Below, piece after piece: positions 1-9,500 of a stretch of 64,000 nt of DNA. The stretch is from a bacterium (GTDB lineage: Bacteria > Bacteroidota > Ignavibacteria > Kapaibacteriales > UBA7675): assembly GCA_030430495.1 (NCBI GenBank), contig JAUIKM010000024.1:1-64000 (forward strand), read 5' to 3'. The position numbers and the translations under genes were made by a program. Position 1 is the first letter of the stretch, and each line of letters opens with the position of its first letter. The notes beneath the pieces were generated by a model, which saw only the letters and a list, made by a program, of their open reading frames with translations, made no database searches and was not told the origin of the DNA.

Positions 1-192
1 GCGCACGTTTTTAACACAAGGCGCGGCGGCGGCGCACAGACCCGCGGATGCAAGCCTGTGCTCCCTGTGGCAAACAACAGAAAACAACAAGCCGAAGGCC
101 CGAGTGTCGAGGCCGCGCGGCGAAGTGCTCAGGATGTTGCCGTGAATTTGTCATAAGGCATGTCCGCGTGTTAAACAGTGGAGCCGCGCGCT

Positions 193-1236
193 TCAGCGCA
201 CGAGCAGGCCGCGCTCATGCGCGCCGCCCGCCGCGCCGGTCAGGCGCAGCACGTAAAATCCCGCCCGCAGGTCCAGGCCGCCCAGAGAAAGCGGCAGTGC
301 GTGATTGCCGGGGGGCAATGATGCCTCGAAGAAATTTGTGATAAAAGCGCCGCGCAGGTCGTAGAGATCCAGGCGGCAGCGGCCGCCGCGATCAATCTCA
401 AGCGGTACGATGACATGCCCGCCGCGCGCCGCGGGATTGGGATGGTGCTGGCCCAGCGCAAAGCCGCGCGAAGCAGCCGGGCGCGGCGCGACAGCCGTAC
501 CGCGGCGCGCGCCCCGGTAGATTTTGAAGCAGGCCAGCGGGTGCGACTGACTCAAAGCCAGGTCGCCGATGCCGTCGCCCGTCACGTCGCCGATCGCGCG
601 CACCGTTGCGGGGCCTTCGCAAGTCAACGATATTTTGCCGACTGGGACAGGCTCTATGCCTTGACCGAACGGGCCACTATAGAAGACTGCTGAATGAATA
701 CTGGCATGCATCCAATCCGGAACAGTATCGGAATTGATACTTTCATTCAATTGAATCATCGTATAGGCCGGTGTAATGGCGGGCGTACTGATCCGGGCCT
801 TTTCGAAGCTCTCCGGCGTCAATTCCAACGACAACAGCACTGTATTATCCATGTCGGGCACGACCAGAAAGTCCTGTTGCGGTTCGCGACCGGCCAGCAG
901 CTTGGCTGAAACATAGTCATACCCCCCCTCCGGCCGCAGCGCCGCGTCGCTGATCGAGTCGAGCAGCACCCGTTCGATCACAAGCGTGTCGGCATTGCGG
1001 CGAACGTTCAGCTCCCACAAGACAAAACTGATCTCCACCGCACGGATGTAAATGCCCGTGTCCAGTTGCGCCACCTGCGTCACCATCGTCTGACGACCGC
1101 GACGCGACGGACTCCGCGGGAAACGGAGCATTGCCCCGGTGTACCCACACACAGCACCGGTCGCGCTTCCCATCTCGCAAGCAATGAACTTCTCCGGCTT
1201 GTCGGCGGACATGGCGCTGCCCGATCGACACGGCAA
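193..1236 (-). CDS. Secreted protein with T9SS-type C-terminal domain, 5'-truncated (possible pseudogene)
   Basis: The C-terminal 85 residues form a type A sorting domain: a HPNPA entry motif, then LDLYDLRG and LRAGFYVLRL strands, ending RGLLVR. A calcium-loop-like DVTGDGIGDL motif (FG-GAP/VCBS type) lies just before it. Such proteins are exported by Sec and then cross the outer membrane through T9SS. No signal peptide exists: the frame is open only up to a stop at 1288-1290, its start here is a TTG, there is no ATG until the internal ones (for example MSADKPEK), and only about 80 bases separate it from the divergent iron-sulfur gene. The residues before the first ATG still look like genuine protein. 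I infer loss of the 5' end by deletion or rearrangement. The product's role is not recognisable. Confidence 0.6.
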   Translation of the reverse strand: MPCRSGSAMSADKPEKFIACEMGSATGAVCGYTGAMLRFPRSPSRRGRQTMVTQVAQLDTGIYIRAVEISFVLWELNVRRNADTLVIERVLLDSISDAALRPEGGYDYVSAKLLAGREPQQDFLVVPDMDNTVLLSLELTPESFEKARISTPAITPAYTMIQLNESINSDTVPDWMHASIHSAVFYSGPFGQGIEPVPVGKISLTCEGPATVRAIGDVTGDGIGDLALSQSHPLACFKIYRGARRGTAVAPRPAASRGFALGQHHPNPAARGGHVIVPLEIDRGGRCRLDLYDLRGAFITNFFEASLPPGNHALPLSLGGLDLRAGFYVLRLTGAAGGAHERGLLVR

Positions 1237-1370
1237 AACCAGCTCGGAAGAGGCATTGCCGGGGCAGGTCTGAAATTCATGATAAAATCAGTAGATTGCG
1301 GCGAAGTGCGCCCACGCTGCGGCAGCGGCGCGCACGGCAGTCCTGTTTAACCAGTCAGGCGGAGTCAGTT

Positions 1371-2024
1371 ATGCAGTCGGCGCGCATTTTTGAATTCAAA
1401 GGCAAAATCCTGACCGTTCGTTACGATGTTAAACGCTGCATTCACGCAAAAGAATGCGTCAACGGCCTGCCCCGGGTTTTTGATCCCAAAAAACGTCCCT
1501 GGATTGAACCCGATCAAGCCGATGCAGACGAACTGGCCGCGGTGATCATGCGCTGTCCCACCGGCGCGTTGCACTACAGCCACACGGAAGTTGAATCGGC
1601 CGAAACCACGCCGGACGAGAACACGCTGCAGGTCTGCAAAGACGGCCCGCTCTATCTGCGCGGCGCACTCCAACTGCACAATGCCGACGGCGAAATCCTG
1701 ATGCAGGAAAATCGCGTGGCGCTCTGCCGCTGCGGCAAATCGAAGAATAAACCTTTCTGCGACAACACACATATCGATGCCGGTTTCAGCGACGAGGGCG
1801 CGCTGCCGCAACAAACCACACCGGAGTCCGCCGAACAAGGTCCGCTGAAGTTAACATTTCTGCGCAACGGGCCGATCCTTGCGCAGGGCGGGCTCGCGGT
1901 ACACAGCGCCGACCAGAAGAACAGCTGCATGCACAACAAAACGGCGTTTTGCCGCTGCGGCGCGTCGGCCAATAAACCCTACTGCGACGGCACGCACAAT
2001 TCCATCGGATTCCAGGCTGAGTAA
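1371..2024 (+). CDS. Fer4_19 plus tandem CDGSH iron-sulfur protein
   Basis: A 217-residue small redox or Fe-S protein. Residues 15-70 match the divergent single-cluster ferredoxin domain (Fer4_19), with Cys23, Cys29 and Cys62 followed by Pro (RCPTGAL). Two CDGSH zinc-finger-type motifs follow. The first has Cys119, Cys121, Cys130 and His134 (CRCGKSKNKPFCDNTH), with Asn where Gly is usual. The second has Cys194, Cys196, Cys205 and His209 (CRCGASANKPYCDGTH) and is canonical. CDGSH motifs bind a 2Fe-2S cluster through three Cys and one His. The ATG chosen begins MQSARIFEF and has a GGAG-like sequence about 10 bases upstream; an upstream in-frame start would add 25 basic residues without similarity to the family. 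Substrate and partner are unknown; such proteins are usually cytosolic. No operon partner is visible. Confidence 0.9.
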   Translation: MQSARIFEFKGKILTVRYDVKRCIHAKECVNGLPRVFDPKKRPWIEPDQADADELAAVIMRCPTGALHYSHTEVESAETTPDENTLQVCKDGPLYLRGALQLHNADGEILMQENRVALCRCGKSKNKPFCDNTHIDAGFSDEGALPQQTTPESAEQGPLKLTFLRNGPILAQGGLAVHSADQKNSCMHNKTAFCRCGASANKPYCDGTHNSIGFQAE

Positions 2025-2415
2025 AATCCGCGGTTGCCGCATTGTCCGCCGCTTCTGTTTGCGCCCTTTTTAAACAGCCTTCTTGTTTGTCATTGAGGTA
2101 GATGCGGACAGCGCGGCAGGCCGCGACAAGTACAATATTTCAGCAGTTTACATTTTTCACTTGCATCAACAAACGACAATGTGTATCATTGCGCCGTAGC
2201 ATTAACGCCTCCACACATGCATCTGAACTGTTAAGCTACGCCTGACCCGACGATTTGCCGCTTACTGCCGGACAAGACAATTGTTCACGGCTTCCACATG
2301 CACCTGCGCGCATTCGTCGACAACCAAATAAGAGTTTATTCCAAGCAAGGGGTGGACAGGCCCACATGCACCGCTGTTCATTCACTTTTTCTGTGTGTTT
2401 TTTCGGAGTTTTACC
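2025..2415. other. Gene-free spacer
   Basis: A 391-base spacer between the iron-sulfur gene and the DUF2589 gene. No convincing reading frame. It holds a possible sigma-70-like promoter for the downstream gene (annotated separately). Confidence 0.5.
2161..2189 (+). promoter_or_regulatory. Possible promoter of the DUF2589 cluster
   Basis: TTGCAT and TATCAT boxes are separated by 17 bases, 227 bases before the DUF2589 start. This is a pattern match only; promoter consensus in this lineage is uncertain. Confidence 0.25.
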
Positions 2416-2988
2416 ATGTCTATTGGACAGGAATTATCCAGTCTCGACTTTGAGTCGATGATCGGCGGCCCGCTGTCGGCCGTTATCAAGGCGCAGGCCC
2501 AGAGTGCGATCACATCGGTCGATTTTATTAAATCGGTCGGTTTTACCGATGACGCGCCGACGATGGTATCGTTCAAGTACAAAAAACCGGTTGAGATAAC
2601 GACAACCACCGGCGAAACAACGACGACGGATGTCGAGTTGAGAGACTACAGCCTGGACGTTCCGCTGCTTTCGATGCTGCCGATTCCCTTTATTCGCGTC
2701 GAAGAAACAACGATCGATTTTAACGCCAAAATCACCTCCGTGCAAAAGCGATCGCTCGCTTCCCAGCACGGACTCGGGGTTGAATTCGGCTCCAAGCTGG
2801 ACCTTGGTGCGTTCTCCGCCAGTCTCAAGGTTAACTATTCGTACAAACGCAGCACGTCGGCCAGCAGCAAGGTCGAGCGCACATACTCGCTGGCGGTGCA
2901 CGTACGCGCCGTGCAGGATGAGCTGCCGGCGGGCACGGAGCGCCTGCTTAACATCCTTGAGAATACCATTGTCGAAAACGAAGCCTGA
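2416..2988 (+). CDS. DUF2589 family protein
   Basis: A 190-residue protein that I recognise as DUF2589: an N-terminal helix (MSIGQELSSL..MIGGPLSAV), the block VPLLSMLPIPFIRVEE followed by TIDFNAKI, and the C-terminal stretch HVRAVQDELPAGTERLL. The family has no established function. The middle is Thr/Ser-rich beta structure; there is no signal peptide or membrane segment, so it is probably cytoplasmic. The ATG is supported by CGGAG seven bases upstream. It is followed after 184 bases by two co-directional genes also lacking a known role, suggesting a three-gene module. A GC-rich hairpin between this gene and the next could limit read-through. Confidence 0.85.
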   Translation: MSIGQELSSLDFESMIGGPLSAVIKAQAQSAITSVDFIKSVGFTDDAPTMVSFKYKKPVEITTTTGETTTTDVELRDYSLDVPLLSMLPIPFIRVEETTIDFNAKITSVQKRSLASQHGLGVEFGSKLDLGAFSASLKVNYSYKRSTSASSKVERTYSLAVHVRAVQDELPAGTERLLNILENTIVENEA

Positions 2989-3088
2989 GCCTGACGCAAA
3001 CGGTCGGCGCCCAGGCGTGTTTAACAGCGACGGCCTTCAACCGCTGCGTGGCAGAGCGGCCGAATACGCCTGTTAAACCCACGCATCC

Positions 3089-3122
3089 GGCTCCCCCGGC
3101 GCCTGTGCGCGCCGGGGGGCTG
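3089..3122 (+). terminator. GC-rich hairpin after DUF2589 gene
   Basis: An inverted repeat (GGCTCCCCCGGCGC pairing with GCGCCGGGGGGC) lies 100 bases after the stop. It is followed only by TGTTAAC, so termination may be partial, or the hairpin may act as an mRNA stabiliser. Confidence 0.45.
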
Positions 3123-3172
3123 TTAACACCGATACACGAAAAGCCTTCCACCAGAATTCAACAGGAACACTT

Positions 3173-3868
3173 ATGCCCAATCTGGGATACCTCATCGGCT
3201 CATTGATGGCCGGGATGGCGCACGCGCGCCGCATCGCCGACGAAGAGTCGGTCGCAATTGCCGAATACTACCGCAGCAAACCGCTGCTGCGGGACCTCAG
3301 CGTGCCGCGCGTACGCGTGCCCGAGTTAACGCTGGAAGTACCGGTTATCCTCAAAGCGCAGCCGGGCGCGGCGACGCAACAACTCAAGAGTGCCCAGGGC
3401 GCCGCCGATGCCGGCAGCGCCATTATCCGGCGCGAGCTGGCGGAGCGCAAGATTTCCAACGACAGTTTTGTTAAATCGTTCGATGCCCTGTACCGACCGG
3501 TGACAGACAGCTGCGTCTGCAATCAGACGGACCTGGACGATCACATTAAAAACCGCCTTGAAGCAGGCGCGCGCGAAGCGATTAACAAAACGCTCCAGAA
3601 TCGGCAGCTCGCGGTGATCGGCGAGAGCCTGGACCGCGAGCGCATGCTCAACGTCATCCCGGCGGAAATAGCCGCGGCGGCGTTTGAGCCGGCCGACTGC
3701 AGCGGCGCCGGGCCGATCGAAGCTTCCATCCTGACCTCGGACATCAAGGATCAGGCTTCGCCGCATACCGTCACGCGCCTGCGCCTGCTGCTGAAAGAAG
3801 AAGGACTGGAGTGGAATGTCATTGAAGATGACATGGGCAACAAACAACATCGGCTTTCACCGGAATAA
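3173..3868 (+). CDS. Conserved-looking hypothetical protein, DUF2589 cluster
   Basis: A 231-residue protein of unknown function. The N-terminus (MPNLGYLIGSLMAGMAHARR) is a short amphipathic or hydrophobic helix, not a cleavable signal. It is followed by an acidic helix and by VPRVRVPELTLEVPVIL, a beta segment rich in alternating Val. The middle is helical with the pair SCVC (about residues 113-116). The C-terminal RLRLLLKEEGLEWNV looks like a short binding helix. AGGAAC eight bases before the ATG supports the start. It overlaps in design with the DUF2589 protein (similar opening GxxLGSLMA / GGPLSAV) and probably acts with it. I do not recognise a family for certain. Confidence 0.75.
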   Translation: MPNLGYLIGSLMAGMAHARRIADEESVAIAEYYRSKPLLRDLSVPRVRVPELTLEVPVILKAQPGAATQQLKSAQGAADAGSAIIRRELAERKISNDSFVKSFDALYRPVTDSCVCNQTDLDDHIKNRLEAGAREAINKTLQNRQLAVIGESLDRERMLNVIPAEIAAAAFEPADCSGAGPIEASILTSDIKDQASPHTVTRLRLLLKEEGLEWNVIEDDMGNKQHRLSPE

Positions 3869-3880
3869 GGAACGGCCATC

Positions 3881-4504
3881 ATGATTTTCCTGACGCGCGA
3901 ACTGCTGCTGACGCGGCTCGACGACTTTGAGCAGTTGGTGGAAACATTTAAACAGCGGCCGCTGGAGTTTATTCCGGCCTGCACTGTCTGGCTGACCAAT
4001 CTGGAGCAGGACCTTGGCCGTCTGCGCCACCCGCAGAAATCGATGGCCAGCGTGGCGCGCGGCAGGGTCGCCGTACTGCAACAGGGACACGTGGAGTTTG
4101 AGCGCAATTCACTTAAACAATCGCGTCGCAAACTGGCGGCGGCGCAGGCCATGCAGATCGCAGCGGAGAGCGAGCAGGTTATTCGCGACGCGATCCTGGA
4201 GATCGACCGCCGCACGGCGCTGTGGCGTGAAAAAATGGTACAGTTTGTCGCCGTGGCTACTGCGCGCGCGCCGCTGCCGCTGCCCGCCACGGAGCCGCGT
4301 GACAAGTGGCTGTATCAGGCGTGGCAGTCACTGCAGGTTTCGGCTGAGACAATAAACATGTTCAACTACCTGAACACGGCGCTGAGCGCAGCCGAGCGGC
4401 GGCACCTGTTTGACGAAATCGTTCGCAACGTTGAAAGCCAGGTTCCGGCCGGCGCGCAGCTCAATGACCTTCAGTTAACACACGAGGGTTCAGGCGTTCA
4501 TTGA
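3881..4504 (+). CDS. Hypothetical helical protein, DUF2589 cluster
   Basis: A 207-residue, largely alpha-helical protein starting 12 bases after the previous stop, so almost certainly translated from the same mRNA; AAGGAA overlaps the previous stop codon and serves as ribosome site. Residues 85-125 (RNSLKQSRRKLAAAQAMQIA..ILEIDRR) are heptad-like, suggesting a coiled coil. No signal peptide, membrane segment or catalytic motif. Function unknown; inferred to be the third component of the DUF2589 module. Confidence 0.75.
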   Translation: MIFLTRELLLTRLDDFEQLVETFKQRPLEFIPACTVWLTNLEQDLGRLRHPQKSMASVARGRVAVLQQGHVEFERNSLKQSRRKLAAAQAMQIAAESEQVIRDAILEIDRRTALWREKMVQFVAVATARAPLPLPATEPRDKWLYQAWQSLQVSAETINMFNYLNTALSAAERRHLFDEIVRNVESQVPAGAQLNDLQLTHEGSGVH

Positions 4505-5611
4505 GCCGGTTTTCAACTGCGCGGCATTGAACAGCAGCTGAGTTGATCAAGTTCTGACTTTCGGGCAGCGTTTTCCACCACCAACCCACCAGCAAGCCCT
4601 CCGCCTGCAACCTCGCGGTTGGACGAATGCCCGGCCTGCATACTCGATGCGATCTCCTCTCTCTCCCGCACTGCGCTGCGCTCGCGCTTCTGCACAAGCA
4701 TGCAACTCTTTTGCCCCAACTCAAGCTGTAAAAAACTGAACGGGCAGGTAAACGTGGGTGAACGTCGTTATTTCGCCGCTGAACGGACAGTAAAACAGAG
4801 TCGCGGCCGAAGTCGCCGCGCACAGCCGGGCGAGCCGGACAACAATGCATGGTCACTCTATACAGCCTGACGGCACAACGACTTAACACCCGAATCGGCA
4901 CACAACAAAACATGCCCGTCCGGACAAAGCCGGACGGGCATGTGTGCCTGGTCGCACCATCATTACAGCCACTTTCATGTCGGGAAGGTCTACGCGCCGA
5001 ACCGTACTACACTTATTGAGATGCCTTGCAGCGCTGCGACGGCAGGCAGCCCGTCCGCCTGTTTGTGTACTTCACTCTGCATTTTGATATTCGTTGCGCG
5101 CGGCAAATTGGACGCTCAACTGTTTAAGTCGGGCTTTCGAACTTGTGGCCCGTCTGTTGTCGTCACAACGACTGTGCGTCAAACGCGACGCCGCGGGGCT
5201 CGGGATTCGCCCGGAGGATCCTGGTTTCGCTCCCGCCGACGAACAAAAACGGCCTTTTCCGGATTGGGAAAATTTATCAGATCGGTCGTGCCGGGAATGC
5301 ACCCCGCCATGGAGCTGCGTCTCCCACAAACAGTTGCAGACCGCGTCAGGCGAACCTTCGCACTGAAATCACCAAAAGTGTTAATATCATCCTTCAAACT
5401 GTGAGACCCTGTGACCATTGCCGGGAGTGTATCGGGTGGGCGACATGCCGGGGCGCAGATCCCGAAGATGCCGGGGGAAGCGACACCCTGGATACGCGGG
5501 AAATATCGCCAAAGAACCCACAGCGCGCCAGTACAAGCGGATAAGCGTGTGCGTTGAATCTACCTGCGTGTCGGAGATTTAAACAAACGTGGTGCGAGCC
5601 GCCAACAGTTG
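4505..5611. other. 1.1-kb gene-free region
   Basis: No frame here has a ribosome site, a protein-like composition or a recognisable family; the open frames on both strands are Arg/Cys/Ser-rich shadows. The one clear structure is a perfect 13-bp hairpin at 4911-4942. Possibly a decayed gene or a long untranslated region. Confidence 0.5.
4911..4942 (-). terminator. Perfect 13-bp hairpin, minus-strand terminator-like
   Basis: CATGCCCGTCCGG and CCGGACGGGCATG pair perfectly around a 6-base loop. On the minus strand the stem is followed by TTTTGTTGTG; on the plus strand no T-run follows. It could end transcription coming from the LytTR gene about 670 bases upstream on that strand. Confidence 0.5.
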
Positions 5612-6355
5612 TCAGACCTGGCCGAACATTTCGAGAAATGCGTCGCGCTTGCGCGCCGCCACACTAACCGCCGAACCGTCCGCCATAAAAACCTGGCCGC
5701 CGCGCCCGCGCACGTAACGGCGAATGTGGCGCAGATTGACGAGATGAGTTTTGTGAGTGCGGAAAAAACCCTGCGACTGCAACAGGCGGTCGTACTCGGC
5801 AATGGGTCTGGAGACGAGGTGCTGATCGCCGTTCAACATGTGCAGGACAGAGTACGAGCGATCTGCCTCAATGCGCAGCACATCGGCAATCCTGACAATT
5901 TGAAATCCGTTGAGCAGGGGCAGCGCCAGTATGCCCTCCTGCAACAGCGAGTGCGAGGACGTAGCGGCAGACCGCGCGGGGGCGTCCTGTCCGAGGCGCA
6001 GCGAGGCCTTGGCCACGGCCTCCTTGAGTTCGCTGACGACGATCGGCTTGAGCAGGTAGTCGAGCGCCGAGCTCTTGATGGCGCGCAAAGCGTAGTGGTT
6101 GTGCGCGGTGACAAAAATCAGGTGGCTGCGCAACTCGGGCAGACGGTCGAAAATCTCAAAACTGTCGCCGTCGCTCAGTTCCACGTCGACAAAGAGAATG
6201 TCAGGTTGTTGACGTGTCAACAGCTCGACGCTTTCGACGATCGAACCGGACTGCGCAATAACTTCCACCGCGGGACAGTAACGCGACAACAAATCGCGCA
6301 AAATTTCGATATTCGCGGGCTGATCTTCAATAATCGCTGCGTTCAGTGTTTTCAT
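5612..6355 (-). CDS. LytTR-family response regulator
   Basis: A 247-residue two-component regulator. The receiver domain (about residues 4-120) shows the acidic pair Glu10/Asp11, phospho-acceptor Asp57 (ILFVDVELSDG), Thr83 and Lys103-Pro104. The C-terminal LytTR DNA-binding domain (about 145-247) has the typical IVRIADVLRIEADRSYS start and FFRTHKTHLVNLRHI core. A GTG seven codons upstream is possible; the ATG was preferred because it begins directly with the receiver fold (MKTLNAAIIED). It is transcribed divergently from a large LytS-type sensor kinase across a 218-base AT-rich spacer, which presumably holds both promoters. Inferred role: phosphorylated by that kinase and then binding direct repeats near its targets. 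Confidence 0.93.
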   Translation of the reverse strand: MKTLNAAIIEDQPANIEILRDLLSRYCPAVEVIAQSGSIVESVELLTRQQPDILFVDVELSDGDSFEIFDRLPELRSHLIFVTAHNHYALRAIKSSALDYLLKPIVVSELKEAVAKASLRLGQDAPARSAATSSHSLLQEGILALPLLNGFQIVRIADVLRIEADRSYSVLHMLNGDQHLVSRPIAEYDRLLQSQGFFRTHKTHLVNLRHIRRYVRGRGGQVFMADGSAVSVAARKRDAFLEMFGQV

Positions 6356-6573
6356 AGCCTGGCGTAGATACTTCACAATTCAACTACATGATGAACGGAC
6401 TAATGTATTATTCCCGTAATTCCCATGCAAACATTAAGAATGGCGGTGCATTAATTTTGTAACAGACACGCAAAATTGTGCTTTTTTACAGAACCAGAAT
6501 AGCTCACCCCGACCAATCCGCATGGAAGTGCTATCCCGGCCCAAACAGCGTACCAGATTGAATTGAGCACACA

Positions 6574-9500
6574 ATGAGTCAGTTGATCACAACAGCCCGT
6601 TCCGGATCAGGTATTCGTCCGCCCGCGCCTTTGGCGTCATTGACCGCCCGCGGCGGTGCGTCGACAATGCTGCTCGTCATCGTCGCGGTCTGGCTCCTGC
6701 TTCCGATTCTCGCGCCCGCGCAGACCGTTGTTTCAGCAGAGGACTTCACACCGCCGATTGACGATCTGAAATCCTTCACGTTGCGCACTGATTTTGTGGA
6801 GCGCGGCCTGTCCAATCGATCGATTTCCTGCCTGATGCAGGACAGCCGCGGCTACATCTGGATCGGCACCGGCAACGGATTGAACCGCTTTGACGGCTAT
6901 GAATTCAACGTTTACGCACCCGACCCGCGCGACAGCAATTCCATCAGCGACACCGGCATCCTGGCGCTCTGCGAGGGCGCGGACGGCCTGCTGTGGGTCG
7001 GCACCAACGAAGGGCGGCTCAACTCCCTGGACCGCCAGACGGGAGCCTTTACGCGCTATGAATTCGACTGGAACATCTTCAGCGGCCCCGGCAAAAGCAC
7101 CATCGTGCAGATATGCCGCGGCAGCGACAGCACACTCTGGCTCGGCACGAGTTTCGGCTCGGTGTACCGCTTTGATCCCGCCACAGGCCGACTGACGACT
7201 CTCGAGGACATATGCGGTGCGGGCGCGGACCTGCCCTATCAAAAATACCAGCCGCGGACACTGGCCTCGGACGCCGAGGGACGCCTGTACTACCTGGCTC
7301 CGGGCGGGCTCGTACGCGGCACGCCGAAGGAAGGCAGCCTGGCAATTGTCGACTCGCTGACAGAATACCGCGCCGCACTCGGCGATCACATGCACCTGGC
7401 TACGCACGGCGACCAGCATCTGCTCGTGCTGTTCAAGCGCGGCATCGGCCTGTTCGACTGCCGTTCGCAGCGTTTCAGCTTTGTGCGCCGGACCCTGGCT
7501 CCGACGGCCGGCGAATATCACATTCGCCTGGCCGGCGACGGCAAAAACATGGTCTGGACGGTACAGACGAACTTCAGCATATTGCGACACAACCTGCTGA
7601 CCGGCGAGCGCCGCCTCGTAGCCCGTTCGCTGCCGGGCATGGAACTGCGCAACTACAACTCCACGGCCATCAACCTGCTGGCGGGCCGCGACAATTCGCT
7701 GTGGATGGGAATTCGCGAAGGACTCTGCCACATCTACCGCCCCGGCCTGCGCTTTGAACATTTTTCCCCCGACATATTTCCGGGGCTTACCGTGGACCCG
7801 CCCACCTGGTTCGCCCGCGCCATGGAAGTCGACACGAGCGGCGTCTTCTGGCTGGGCACCGACTACGGCATCTTCCACCAAACGCCTGGTTCGCAGTCTT
7901 TTCAACGCGGCATTCCGGGCGACAGCACTTTTCTTGTTAACAATCCGGTTAACGTCATTCGCCAGGACAGCAACGGATACATCTGGTTCGGGCACACGGG
8001 CCATGGGATCACCGCCTGGCAACCTTCAAGCCGAACACTGCTCAAATACACATTGCCGCCCGAGATTGTCGACTCGAGCATCACTGTCATACCCGGTGTT
8101 TATTCGCTGCTTGTGGACCAACAGAACAACGGCGTCTGGCTCGGCTCTTCCAAGGTACTGTTCTTTTATTCTCACGACGACGGCGTCTGCCGTCCCTACC
8201 GGCCGCCGGACCGCCGCGACGACGACAAGGCATTTGTTTTTTACATTGCCGAACGCAACGACGACTCACTCTGGCTGGCCACCAACGACGGCATTCGCGT
8301 TTTTGACCGCGGCGAGCGCCGTTTTGTTAAACTCTACTCCAGCGACGACGTGGGCCGGAACGGCCTCTCCAACAACGCGGTCTGGTCTCTGCTCTTTTCC
8401 GACAACAACACACTCTGGGCCGGCACGTACGGGCACGGTTTAAACTGTCTGCGGCTCGACAAACAGAAGTTCAGTCTGCTGACCGAGGAAAACGGGCTGA
8501 GCAACAACGTGATCTACGGCATCATGCAAGATGAGCGCGGCTACCTGTGGATCTCGACCGGCCGCGGCCTGAGCCGTTACAACCCGCGCAACAACCAGTT
8601 TAAGAACTACGATCAGCTGGACGGTTTATTAAACAACGAAAACTACTTCGGAGCTTACCTGAACGACCGCCGCAACGGCAAGATGTACATCGGAGGTTTG
8701 AATGGGTGTTCGCGCTTTGACCCGGACAAAGTACTGATCAGCCCGGCCGAAGCGCAGATGGTGATTACCGAAACGCGCATACTCGACAAACCGATCAAAC
8801 GCGAACTCTTTGACGGCGACACGCTGGAACTACAGTGGAACGACAACTTCGTCAGTTTCCGCTTTGCCTCGCTCGACTTCACCAATCCCAAAAAACACCA
8901 GTACGCCTACATGCTGGACGGCGTGGACCGCGGCTGGGTCTATTCCGGCGCGCGCCGTTACGCCGCATATACGGACCTGGCGGGCGGCACGTACACCTTT
9001 CGAATCAAGGGCACCAACAGCGACAGAATCTGGAACAACAACGGCATAGCAATCACGCTGCTGATTCAACCGGAGCCGTGGACGACGCCAGAATTCCGCA
9101 TCGCAATTTTGCTGCTCTGTTTTGCGCTGGTTTTCTGGGTGGCGCGCAGCCGTTTTAAACGCGCCCAGCAGCGCGCCGAGGTTAAACGCAGGCTGCTCGA
9201 GAGCGAACTGGAAGCGCTGCGCATGCAGATGAATCCGCACTTTCTGTTTAACTCCTTGACCTCGGTTCAGCACTTTATCATGCGCAACCACCCGGACACG
9301 GCGCGCGACTATATTGCCCGTTTTGCGCGTTTAATGCGCATGGTGGTGGAAACCGCCAACCGCGAACGCATCACTCTCTCGGAAGAACTCGAAATTCTGG
9401 AGACCTACCTCTCGCTCGAACGCGAACGATTTCAACAGCAGCTGCAGTACAGCATCTACGTGGATCCGGACATCGACCCCGCCGCCATCAGCATTCCGCC

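Noticed and set aside
4461-4913. 150-codon minus-strand frame in the 1.1-kb spacer
   Set aside because: Cys/Arg-rich, overlaps the end of a real plus-strand gene, no ribosome site.
6733-8022. 429-codon minus-strand frame opposite the sensor kinase
   Set aside because: Antisense shadow; the propeller repeats on the plus strand are unmistakable.
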